DNA of 64,000 bases from Acheta domesticus (taxonomy: Eukaryota > Arthropoda > Insecta > Orthoptera > Gryllidae). Both the position numbers and the translations under genes were made by a program. A model generated the notes under the pieces. That model had not been told where the DNA came from. It ran no database searches and was given only the letters and a program-made list of their open reading frames with translations. Where the stretch lies: the NCBI GenBank assembly GCA_031308135.1, contig JAHLJT010000631.1:179783675-179847674 (forward strand). Direction: 5' to 3'. Positions 47,657-58,064 of this stretch are shown here, in pieces. Position 1 is the stretch's first letter. The number at the start of each line of letters is the position of its first letter.

Positions 47657-47935
47657 TTGACGGTCATAGTAGCTTCCTTCCAGACCCTCTTCTATCACTT
47701 GGAAGAGTTTTGTTTAGTTTTGCTGAAGCGGTCGGCATTTGAAAGGGCATTTTTTGATATTGTGGCGGTCTGTGAGAGCTGCAGTTTCTTTCAGTGTGTA
47801 AGGTCTGTAAGACGGGTGTTTTCATATACGCTCCTGGGCGACTTTCACCAATATTTTATATTGTTACTTTCGAAATATTGTAAGGGAACGCCCAAGTCGT
47901 TCGGACGATCCCAGCTCAAGGCGAAAGAAATTTAG
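47657..47935 (+). other. Unrecognised 92-codon open frame
   Basis: Composition here (47580-48180) is more balanced than the surroundings and the frame from the ATG at 47657 stays open to 47935. The product has a mixed hydrophobic sequence with several cysteines but no motif I recognise. No strong splice or start context. It may be a decayed transposable element or a chance frame next to copy A2. Confidence 0.15.
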
Positions 47936-48189
47936 TTCCTTACTCAAGCTATGCTTCGTGTATGCAAACCTATTGGACGTTTTAATAGGAACGTAACTTT
48001 AGACAATTGATTTAGTTCTGCAGAATTTATTGTTAAACTGATGAAGAGGAAATTCACTTCTTGGGACAGTAAAAAAGGACAAAAATGATTCCTGAGGAAT
48101 TCCTTGCTAGCACACAAAGAGCAGTTGTATCAACGCTGTACGGATTTAGAGGACGGAGGAAGCTGTATGAAGTTAGAGGTAATTTCATT

Positions 48190-48311
48190 GTTTTACAACA
48201 GTTAAAAACGTTTTTCAACACTGTCAATATTTTTCAACAACTTCAATGTACTTCAAATATTTTGATATTTTTCAACAATTTCAATATTTTTTCAATTGTT
48301 CTAATATTTTT
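48190..48311 (+). repeat. Imperfect AT-rich tandem repeat (TTTTTCAACA/TTTCAATAT)
   Basis: TTTTTCAACA occurs at about 48211, 48230 and 48269 and TTTCAAT-type segments alternate with it. The period is near 20 and 40 bp. Confidence 0.7.
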
Positions 48312-48699
48312 ATCACATAAAATATGTTTTGACATGTTCTAAAGAAAAGTAAGAATTGATTAAAGCAGGTCTATACTTTATTTTACATTTACATCCCACA
48401 TTCAACGCTCAATACCAAATGGCGGTCTCTGAGACCGATGTTTCCCTTTGCGTCATTAAAATCATGTTTCCACATAAGTGTAAAACTTTTCGTAGATCGT
48501 TTTTGTTTATCTCTGAGTTTTCAACAATTGAAAATATAGAAATGATGAAAGAAAGTTCATGCTGTTCTAGCACTTTTAGTTTATAGTTTAATTTTCAAAA
48601 AAGAGTTACGCATGCTATTGATATCTTTTTAATGCATCGTATTTTATTTAGTAACACGTTTTATGTTGTTGTTTGTTTGTTGTTTTTTATTTCATCCTT

Positions 48700-48985
48700 G
48701 CCTTTTCCCGTTTCTGCGGGGTCTTTGCTAATGGGGACGAACTCATTTTTTATTAATTTTCCGCACACTCCATTTTTATCCTCATTTGGCGATGATTTTT
48801 TGGCCGGTTGCCCTTCCTAGCGTCAACCACAGCGAACAAACAAGTAAAATATACAAAGACAACACACAATCGCGAAACCCACACACAACCGTGCCCGAGA
48901 TGGCATTCGAACCCACTATTCTTCGGTCCGAGATCGCCACTGCACTACTTACTTAGTAATCTCGGCTATCCGGTTCAGAATTTAA
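48700..48985 (-). mobile_element. tRNA-derived SINE
   Basis: On the minus strand the head has a Pol III A-box-like TAGCCGAGATTA (48957-48968) and a good B box GGGTTCGAATGCC (48902-48914), spaced as in tRNA genes. After these come CTCGGGCACGG, TGTGTGTGGG and GTGTGTTGTC, the core also seen at 5965-6075. The tail contains GGAAGGGCAACCGGCC (about 48803-48818), a phrase I recall from many insect SINE/LINE tails. The aminoacyl stem does not close, so it is not a tRNA gene. Element boundaries are approximate. Confidence 0.65.
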
Positions 48986-48989
48986 TAAC

Positions 48990-49490
48990 ACGTTTAATGT
49001 CATTGTCAAAAAATATATCCAAGTTTATGTTAATCCCATCTCTGTTTTCATTGTCTAGTATTTTTTATTACTTTGTGTTCTTGACCAAATATATTTAAGA
49101 CGTTAATGCGTGTATTCTTTTAAGTACCAAATGAACAGAAGTGGCGCAAACGAAAAAATAGTTACGATTTGTGTGTATATAAGTTTTGCCTTACGTCCGA
49201 AATAAATCGAACGTATCACAGAGACAAAACAACACCAAATTGTAAAAAAAATCTCCAAACTTCTGCTAAATGATATAAAATTTCTGTTAAAACTGAAAAA
49301 TAACTAGATAACAGTGAGACGATATTGCAATATTGTTGAATAAGAGACACATGAATATGGTATAATTCTAGGGAATGACCATGATTTACTGTAGTCCAAC
49401 TACGAAATGGAATAAGCCTAATTAAAACCCCAAAACCCGATAAAAAAGTTTGTTTTCCGGTCCGATTCGCATCAAGCTACTCTCGCGAAC
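48990..49490. other. AT-rich DNA, nothing recognised
   Basis: No supported feature. Confidence 0.5.
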
Positions 49491-49499
49491 GGATTAAAC

Positions 49500-49980
49500 A
49501 AATTTCCTGAAAACCTTGAGCGACAAGCGACACCTTCGCGTTGGGCCGTCAAGCACCAGCCACGCCCTCTACGTCGCCCAGGCAGGCAGCGCGCGGCGCG
49601 GCCCCGAAATCCATTACGTGGCCGGGGGCGCCGCGCCGCGCCGCACAGCACGGCGAGTGTCTCGATGGGAGGTCGATTCCGCTCTGTACAACACGGGCGC
49701 GGCGCGGCCCGGCCCGCCTCGGCCCGCCTCGCCGTACCCTGCCCGGATCCAATCTCCCACTTGCGCGCCGCGCCGCACCGCCCGCCCTTTTTTATCCGCA
49801 GTCGAGATCGCCCGCGCAGTCACGCAGCTCGCTCGCTGCCTCAAACCGCCTCGAATTCTCTGAAGGCAGCCCGCGGCAACGCCCGAACCTTTCGGCCCGC
49901 CGCGCCGCGCCGCGCTGCCGCAGGAAGTTCGGGTACACGCCGGAAGGCGCGCTAGTGTTGCGGGATGGGTCGCGGTTTAG
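49500..49980. other. GC/CpG island
   Basis: Sharp GC-rich block with CGCGCCGCGCCGC-type strings (near 49630, 49768 and 49900). Frames up to 197 codons on plus and others on minus are Arg/Ala/Pro-rich and mutually overlapping. No promoter motif or exon could be fixed. Confidence 0.55.
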
Positions 49981-49989
49981 AACATGTTT

Positions 49990-51780
49990 TCCTTTGCCGC
50001 GGGCGATCCGAAAAAGCTGCTTTTTTGCATGCGCTGGAAAAGCGTCCGGGTATCAAGGAGGAAGCTATAAAATTATCAGTTGTTGCCTGTTTTTGGGGAA
50101 GTGTATCTCTTGTTGTTTTTTTTTAATTCATTAATTTTCCTTGTAGAGGCCTGGAGCCTTAAGAGCAAGTTTCCGAAGTCCGCAGCCCAAACCTTCTGAT
50201 TGTTTTATGCCCCAAATGACCTCTTGTTCCATGCATCTAAGGACCAATTGTAATCTAAAAATGATTCAAATTAATCGCAGAGAAGTAATAATAAATGTTT
50301 GTTGTAAAAAGTAATGATATTGTCGTCCTCGGTTTGTAGGGCTTAGGGGAGGGAGGAGAGCAATGTCTATATGCTCAGTTTTTCTAGACAGATGATCACA
50401 TTCGTGATTTCTTATGGCCTTCCATTGTATGTTGATGGTAGGGATCATGATGAGTGAACAATTATTAAAGATGAATGGTTATGGTAGGAATGATGTTCTC
50501 TTCGGTGCATGATCGCATAGTGAAATCACTTTAGAAAGATCTAGATCTCGTCACCTTTGTCACTTTACACTTGGATTCGACCCTGCAATTGAGGGAGGAA
50601 AGAAATTATAATGTTATTAATATTTCTCATTTACTAAGTGGAATTGAAATGACCCCCACCTGTGCATATTAAAGATTCTGAAGGAAAACTGTTTATTGAA
50701 CATTTATTAACTTTCGCAATGAAGAACGTATATTAAAATTCATAACGTAAGTTACATTATTATCAAAATATAAATCATTAAATCAAAATAAAACATCCTT
50801 TACTGTGCTCTCCTTGAAAATTGCGTTTTCTTGTCTTTGTATTACGACTGCTTTGGCATTTATTTATTTAAGATGAGTTTTAAGGGAGTTCAAAGTGCCA
50901 TTATCGTAGAGGAGGAAAAGGGAAACCTCGTGGTCTTAATACTTAAATGCAGAATTACTGAAGATGGAATAACAAGTTGAGCTAGGTTTTATTCAATAAT
51001 TTAAAAAATTTTAAATGTAAAATTTTTATATGCTTAAGAACCACATTAATTTACTCAAAATAATTTTGTCTTCTTGTAAAATTCGTGGCATTTCAGACTT
51101 TAACTCAGTAACTTTTAGTCAGTAACTTTAAGTCAGTTGTCATCGAACGGAATATGCAAGAGAGCTGCCTCCGGTCTCTTGTATGTCCAAATCTCGACCA
51201 AAACTCAGCCAAATAAGGCTTTGATTGTCCTAATGTAAATTTTCGTTAACCTTAATGAATAGTTGACGACAATTAAAATTTGTGGAAACACAACTTTTGT
51301 CTAATAGATAGTTTAGCCTCGTTATGTTTTTTTTATTTTGTTGAGAACCGTTGGTACCCCTAGTCTGAGTACACGCGACGATATGGTATGACGTAGTCAT
51401 GTAGACGTGCAGTGCTCTCCTGTGATAAATCATTCTGCGGCCGTTGTAGTTGCCACTCCAAGTGCTGCAAGACCGTTGATAGCTGAAGCTACTCTTTATT
51501 CGGCTTCATACATTCTGTGACTGACAACTCTGCCGATTTTCGCTGTAGAGTGAAAGTCTATTTACAAATATGGTTATCACAGTGTTTAGACAAACCGAAC
51601 AAAGAAGCTGTTTAGAAAAGTTCTGTTCATCAATCGTATGTCTCCAGTTTATATCAAAACTTGTTGCGGATGTGTCAATCAACATATGTGTAAAAGAATT
51701 ATAAAAATACGAAGGTCTGTCAGTTCCGAACTATTTACTTGAAGTTGGTCAAAGCTGATGGAATTTCTTCTCCCCTCGCT
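49990..51780. other. AT-rich DNA, nothing recognised
   Basis: No family match. A moderately GC-richer patch at 51340-51560 has a 67-codon minus-strand frame without a known motif. Confidence 0.5.
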
Positions 51781-51784
51781 GCAC

Positions 51785-51845
51785 CTGCCCTCGCCTCGCC
51801 TCGCCTCGTCCCGCCTTGCCTTGCCCTGCCCCGCCTCTCCCCACC
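51785..51845 (-). repeat. Pentanucleotide repeat, CGAGG type
   Basis: On plus it reads CCTCGCCTCGCCTCG then CCTTG/CCCTG variants; on minus this is the CGAGG/CAAGG unit of 32086-32440 and 42606-42637. Confidence 0.9.
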
Positions 51846-51849
51846 TTGC

Positions 51850-52045
51850 TACACCTTGTCCTACCCCCACCCCGAAAAGCGCCGGATCAACCGGGGTAAC
51901 TTCCATTTTCAATACTTATTTCAAAATCATTTGTAAAAATATTCATTTATTAACTCTTCCATTACGGGCTATATTTGTACTAAATGATTCACGACAACAC
52001 GGAGACTGTTACAGTTCTCTACTTTTGGTTCACTTGTATGATATT
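51850..52045. other. AT-rich DNA, nothing recognised
   Basis: No supported feature. Confidence 0.4.
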
Positions 52046-52048
52046 TTG

Positions 52049-52081
52049 CTTTTAACAATGACATATTGTCATTGTTAAAAG
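52049..52081. other. Perfect 15-bp hairpin
   Basis: CTTTTAACAATGACA, loop TAT, TGTCATTGTTAAAAG. Isolated; no flanking duplication. Confidence 0.85.
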
Positions 52082-52084
52082 TTT

Positions 52085-54350
52085 GTCATATTGTGTTTAC
52101 TCCAAAGAAATTTTCCTTTTTCTTTCTAGAGAAAGCACGTTTGGAGGTAACATTTTGAATTACAACTACGCTGTGTTTGATTCTTGGGTTCTCAAACGTA
52201 ATCGAAGGAATGGGGAAGAATCACTCCAGTGGTGTTAAATGTTTGTCACACATACTATTTTAAACAACTTAACTTTATATTATAGAAAATTTGCAGTGTT
52301 TTTGAAAATAAAAAATGTATTTATGTACACGTAATATTTGAAAATGGGGAAAAATGAAAATTTGAATTTTCTATTTCAATTGAAAGATTTATGCATATTT
52401 TAAGCATTAACGCAATTAGAGTTTTGTCGAATTTTTGCGTGTTTTTAGAAATATAATATTAATTTTCTTAAGAAGATGGGTGAACAGATAGAAAGTGGGC
52501 CGTGCCTTCGCAAACCGTTAAACAGATGAAAGACATATCCTTCGGATTCCATAGGCTTCAGGATGTTCCCGCTTCCGCGCATTCAACGACTGTTCGCGAA
52601 CAACATCCATTCATGATTAACCTTTCTTTAGCTTCTTTGATGAATAATACGAGACAGTATGTGAAGATCTCCCAGTTTGTAATATGCGGTAAAGGAATAT
52701 TAAATTTCCAAGGTAGTAACTTCTTTGGTAGCACAAAATTAAATTCTAAATTGCCCTTTGAAGAAGGATACATCTGAAAGTCTTTAATTGTTCAAAGCTA
52801 AGCCCCTAAATTTAATAAAGTATTCTATAATGAGAGGCTTGATGATCGTAATTACTAAAAACATGCATTTATGTATTCAATAATTATTTAACAAGAATGC
52901 TTTCATATGATTATTGATCATATTAATTTATCAGACTTGTATTAGACAGCTAAACACATAATTAATGAGGCTGTATTTGAAATGTTTAGTTACTCTTCAG
53001 AAACGGAAAATAGTAGAAAACTACTTCACTCTAGAATAAATAAATTAATGACATAATTATTCGAGAATACAAATAGTTCACTATATTATTTTCACATTTT
53101 GCCAGTGACATCACAATTTTCTCCACTTAAAATACGTTTATTTTATTAATAAAAATGCCTTTATTGTTTACATTATGTGTTAATAATACATGATTACATT
53201 AGTAATAAATATGATACTATCACGAATCGGCTTGTTATTAATTACCTTTCTTGCTCTAAATAGTGGCACGATAATACGTTTCAAACGAAACAGAATATGT
53301 GGAATATTTCGTGTCTTAAAAGTACGCGCGCGCGCACACACACACGCATCTAAGGTAACCAAAAATACCTTTCCACGATTCTTTAGAGACTAATTCAATT
53401 CTTTTAAATGAAATCTTAATTTCAAGTAGCAGGAGTGAAATGTTGATGTACACAAATGATTGTATCAATTACTTTCCGTACTAGAAACACACGACCAAGT
53501 ATTTACATGTTTTTGTTGTTTAGTTGCATTAACATTGTTTATTAGATGTGAAACATTCCATTATATACGAATTTCCACTAATATTTCATTAAGATCAGGA
53601 ATCGCAGGATACAAATCCTTTTTTATCTTCATGTAAAGTGTTTGTCTATACGACATAACTTAAGCAATGTTTTTCACAGACATGTTCTGGGTATTCTTTA
53701 AAATGAACATCTGAAATGGTTCAGGATCATCTCTTCAGATTTGGATGAAGTATGGATTTCTATTTGCGATGGGAGCGTTCTACGTATAGCGTCATAAATT
53801 TCGTAACTTTTTGAATTATGACGGTTCTCTCTTCCATTTGTCACTCTTGAATTACAAACGCTTACAAAGTAATTTAGACAATTTATTTTGCATATCATAT
53901 AATCCTAAATTATATTTATTAATAAGATATACTATGTTAAAAAGCATGTAAATGAGTATAGGGTGCTAAAATATGCCTTTTTCATCCGCACTAGCTTGTT
54001 AAAAAAATCATATGTGCGCTAAAATCTAGATGTAGCAACATACATTCAACAGGAAAATCGCTAATACAAACGTTTCAAAATGTCTGTACTGAATGTCCCA
54101 AGATAAATGTGTTAACATGTGCAGATAAAAAATACTAGAGAGCAAATCTATTCACCAGCTGACATTGAACTTGCAGGCAAAGTATTAACGAACTAAACAG
54201 TAAATACGTGTGCAGGCAGTGTATGGCCACGAGATTTCTGGCGGTATCAAAACGATTTTTCAGAACGGCAGGGGAAATAACCCATTGTAGACCTTCTTTT
54301 GTAGACACTAGCTGACAAAAACAAACATTCGTGCCAGAGTAAATAGGATC
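52085..54350. other. AT-rich DNA without a recognisable gene
   Basis: The 91-codon plus frame at 52502-52777 and the 71-codon minus frame over it have more balanced composition than the flanks, but no motif I know and no convincing splice sites. Confidence 0.45.
53324..53346 (+). repeat. (CG)n(CA)n microsatellite
   Basis: Five to six CG then about six CA units. Alternating purine-pyrimidine, a classic Z-DNA-prone composition. Confidence 0.9.
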
Positions 54351-54359
54351 TTTGCACAG

Positions 54360-54660
54360 AGGGCGCCTCGAACAAAGAGGGTTAGGAATGGAGCGCTGTC
54401 ACGGCACAAAGCAAACAAAGGTGTTCTGCAGGCCGATACCGCAAGTGGCGCCATTTCCGCCTCCGCCCACGCAATATGGCTGAGCCCGTGGCGCCCGGCA
54501 ATCCGACCACAAACACCCCACCACCCTCGTTTTGAGACCTGCTCCGCCGTAAGCGGTTGGATGGATTTCGGCCCAGGCCGCCGGACGACGTTATTATAAG
54601 CTCCCCTTTCGTGATTACCATGGTTGATTGATTATTTATTTTGTGATTCCGGGCACGTCA
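54360..54660. other. High-complexity GC-richer segment with transcription-factor-like motifs
   Basis: Non-repetitive, moderately GC-rich, with sharp AT-rich flanks. Short strings resembling known site types occur: AAGCAAACAAAGG (forkhead/SOX-like, about 54408), GACCACAAAC (Runx-like, about 54506) and TTGATTGATTATTTATT (homeodomain-like, about 54625). Such motifs are common by chance. A conserved enhancer is the attractive reading but only conservation could show it. Confidence 0.3.
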
Positions 54661-54672
54661 ATTGCAATGGTT

Positions 54673-54844
54673 ATTTTTTACTTTCCCGTATACGTACGTA
54701 TATACGGTGTAATATGTGTAGTATAGGGAAATTTATGTAATGCTGCGCGAAAGTAAGACAGATTTTCGTCAGAAAAAAAATCACCGCCAGGCTTCGAAAA
54801 CGAAGTAGTACGGGAAAGTCTGTGCCATTCTGTGGCACCACTAG
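54673..54844 (+). mobile_element. Family A minimal element, copy A3
   Basis: About 172 bp holding only the two ends of the family. 5': TACTTTCCCGTA (54679-54690) with the TATACGTACGTATA palindrome and ATTTATGTAATGCTGCGCGA. 3': GTACGGGAAAGTC (54808-54820), hairpin GTGCCA/TTCTG/TGGCAC (54822-54838) and CTAG (54841-54844) followed by T. The GTCY tract and the whole AT-rich interior are deleted, joining at about 54785. It defines both termini of the family. Confidence 0.75.
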
Positions 54845-54854
54845 TTCTTGCCTG

Positions 54855-54965
54855 AGGTGGCGATGTTATTCCGATGGATGGTGAGATCCGGCGCCCACTT
54901 ACACGTCGGTTTGCGGGGTTTTCCCCATCCAGCAAACGCCCACTAGCAAGGAACCCCTTCAGTTT
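54855..54965 (-). mobile_element. Interspersed repeat family B, copy 4 (partial)
   Basis: The reverse complement contains GCCGGATCTCACCATCC preceded by a GGGGAAAACCCCGCAAACCG block, matching copy 2 (GGATCTCACCATCC preceded by GGAAAAAACCC). It begins about 10 bp after the 3' terminus of copy A3. Confidence 0.6.
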
Positions 54966-54979
54966 AAACAAGTACTGAG

Positions 54980-56080
54980 CTAGCTACTGTTTTCCTGACA
55001 TGTTGGATGGAATAATGCGCGTTAGCTTATGTGCACAAGAAAGTTCAAGGTTAAAGAAGAGGAAGGAGAATACCCATCTCCCTGGCATATCACGAACTAT
55101 ACTTACAGAATGAATGACCTAAGGAGTTCACACGATCAGAATATTCACTCAGGAAGACAAGGATTGTGTGAATGTCGAGCATGTATCGGTCATTTTGTTG
55201 TCAAAAGCATTCTGTATTGAAGAAAGTGACATAGAACAACTCTCGAATACTTTTCAAATCGTTTGAACGTGTTCATAAAAATTTAACAGAACTTTGAAGG
55301 ATAATTTAGCTGGTCTCGTCTCTAGGTGCTCAAGCAGCATTCGTTATTCTAGGCACGAGGAAATTACTGTTCACGTTCCTCTTGCAAGATTGATGATCTT
55401 GCAAGATCTACCATCGAACTCAGAAAAGAGTAAACAGTATTTCACTTTGTTTCACAAAATAAAAATATGCAGATGTAGTTTCCTTCAATTTTAGTCTCTA
55501 AATTTCATTGCCAGGGTATAACATTTTGTTGTTTTATAATATAGGAATGTTTTCTGTTCAAGAATATTGCTGTATTATCCATATTAAATCAATAAGAGAT
55601 GTTGATCTATCTACTTTAAGTGAAGTGCCAGTTACACAGAAAGCAAGGGTTTCTTTCTTGAAATATGGCGTCAGAAGAGTTGATAGATTGAATTTTAGCG
55701 GTCAGGCTATCTGCATCAAAACTTTTTAATTGTTTTTTGCATTTCTTTTTGAGATTCTAGATCTTGCAGGTTTACAGGTGAAAAGGGGACAAAAACGCTC
55801 ATCACCAGTCTCTTTGCCAGGATCGGGAACTCCGATATGACATGGCACATAAGCATTACTGCTGAAGGTGCAATGGTGGCGTGTCCATGAAGTGAGATGA
55901 AAACAACAAAATACTTTCTTTTTAAAAAGGACAAGGCTGAATGTTTCATTCATTGAATATGGTATATATTCTCCGCCAAATATGACATAGAGATTAGAGT
56001 GCAAGTGGTATTTTTTTAATATGAACATGCGTACATATTTACACTATTTGCAACTTTGGCAATTTTCGTAAACTGAGTTC
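54980..56080. other. AT-rich DNA, nothing recognised
   Basis: Contains a 10-bp direct repeat CTTGCAAGAT (55381 and 55398). The 100-codon minus frame at 55726-56028 has no motif I recognise. Confidence 0.45.
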
Positions 56081-56089
56081 ATTGAAAAT

Positions 56090-56800
56090 CGGACCTGCCT
56101 TATTTTTATAATCGTACTTTGTACTATCCCAGAAAAAATGGATCTCTTTTGAAACGAGAAGTTGTAAAAACTTTTGATTCCACGCAAAATATCCACAAAC
56201 TATTCATATTTTGAGACAAATTGCACCTCCTTTAAAGATCTAATTTTGCAAAACTGATCTATCTTCAATATTCTAATTGTAGGAACATACCAAAAAATAT
56301 TTAACTTCCTTAATGTTCGACAATTTGGAGAGTTAAACAAAATTTGGACCAGCATCATTTTTGTATTTTCTCTATCTGAGAAAAAAATTAAAGAAAAAAT
56401 GGAACCATTATTGAGACAAATTTGAAAATGACCTTAAAGCTTACTGTAAGTAAAGTATTCTCAAAATTGATATTTACGAAATAATTAAATTCAATGGTCT
56501 GCAACATCAGATATATCAATATAAATTTTAGTGAAAATCCTGTCAATAGTTTAGCCACTAGCATTGTTAACAGAGGAACTGACGGAAATATATTTTGCTG
56601 TAAACCAATTTTGTAGTATCAAGAATCCACACGGAGAGGATTCTGACTACATAACGTGTAAAATAAAGTTATTTACTACCTATCGGAGCAAGAATTATTC
56701 ACTTTTGCGGAAACAAGGACTCACAAAACTAGTTTTCTATAAAAAATCTACGTTCTTTGCTGCAGCAATACGATACTTTCTCTATACTGCTATGAAATTT
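56090..56800 (-). mobile_element. Family A element, copy A6, old fragment
   Basis: In the order of copy A2: a TACTATCCCAGAAAAAATGG subrepeat (about 56122), another subrepeat near 56380, GTTTAGCCACTAGC (about 56551) where A2 has GTTTAGGCGCTAGC, then ACAGAGGAACTGACGGAAA replacing the GACR tract. Next come GGATTCTGACTACATAACGTG (about 56638-56658) and GCTGCAGCAATACGATACTTTC (about 56759), aligning with A2 GATTTTGACCACACCACGTG and GCGCAGCATTACATAACTTTC. Heavily mutated, with ends missing. The 94-codon frame at 56564-56848 is a by-product. Confidence 0.55.
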
Positions 56801-56809
56801 GTAAACGAG

Positions 56810-57845
56810 AATGTAAAATTGTCTGACAAGACATCTGGAAAATGTTAATTCGTATGGTGCAGGAGGCCAAAGACGCTATCATATCTTGCACTTTCTATAA
56901 GCGATAAGAGTAAGTTTTTTTTTAATTTTAAGAGGAATGACCTTCCCATTACACTTTGTTATACGTGAGGCTCAAAACTGTCCAGTCCTGAGAGTGATTA
57001 TCGCAGAAACTAGTCTTGAGTCTCGTATCATGTGATTACATAAATAAGGAAATAGCCATCAACAATCATGACCTTATGCACGAAGCTCCTTTAATACAAC
57101 GAGAAAGGTGTAATATGACATCGTCCCGCACTGCAAGTAACAAGCACTCATAGGCGACATGTCGATAAGAGGATCCTGAATGAATTTTGAAAGTTTTTCA
57201 GAATGGTTTGAGTTACACTCTTATTGTAAAGTTAAAGGTCGTCTGAATTGTATTATGCGTAAACAATTGTAATCTTCATTGAGCTTACCAACTTGTTTAC
57301 CGAGACAGAGATTTCTTCGGATGCTGCCATTTTAGGTATTAACGTGACTAATCCTCAGTGAACTAGTTGGAAGATCATCAACTGTATTCAAAAACTCTTT
57401 GAATGTGAATAGTGACATCCAGAAAGCTTGCTATATAGTCATTGCTTTTTCAGAATGAACAGTTCTTTAAACCACTGTCGATATTGAAACCAATAAGTGA
57501 TTGTCTATATCATGTGTTGTAGGATATTAGTAGTTGGATATTTAAGAATATTCAATATACTAGTTTATTTCACCGAAATATAACCCCATCGTCAGGCAGT
57601 CACAGATAAACAAAAATATTTATAAAAACACTCATATTAAGCAAGTCACAGTATAATATATGAATGTATTAATTTGATTTTCTTACTAATATTTGTGTCT
57701 ATTTGTCTGAGAGAACCTTGTGATGCAGCCATATTGTTTACAATAAAATATTTCTGATTTAAATGAATGAATGTATTGATTGCCGTTAAATATACAAAGG
57801 AAACCACTATCCTACAACTTACTGTCGATAATTTGAGGCACTGTG
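56810..57845. other. AT-rich DNA, nothing recognised
   Basis: No supported feature. Confidence 0.5.
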
Positions 57846-57849
57846 CAGC

Positions 57850-58060
57850 TGCGACCTACGCTCACACGAGACGCGTCTGCTCATTGACTCTCCTCCGGAG
57901 CCTCGTTTTAAGAACGACCCATTAGCGACCTCATTAAATGGGAACGGGCTCCGGCGCCGGGTCGGCGCGACCTCCCACAAGTCTTCCTCTTCCTCTCCAA
58001 AGAGTTTCTTCGCAACTTGGCTCCTTCGGCAGCTGCGAGCTTACTTTAATAGAAAACTAA
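57850..58060. other. High-complexity GC-richer segment
   Basis: Non-repetitive, with CTCCGGCGCCGGGTCGGCGCG in the middle (about 57948-57968) and AT-rich edges. No frame is convincing. Possible conserved noncoding element. Confidence 0.3.
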
Positions 58061-58064
58061 ATTA

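Noticed and set aside
48890..48985. Possible tRNA gene on the minus strand
   Set aside because: A and B boxes are present, but no acceptor stem pairs and a SINE body and tail follow.
54678..54971. 97-codon minus-strand frame
   Set aside because: It spans the ends of copies A3 and B4, that is, two noncoding repeats. Dispersed repeats often give such frames.
56564..56848. 94-codon frame
   Set aside because: It coincides with the decayed family A copy A6 and continues into sequence aligned with noncoding parts of copy A2.
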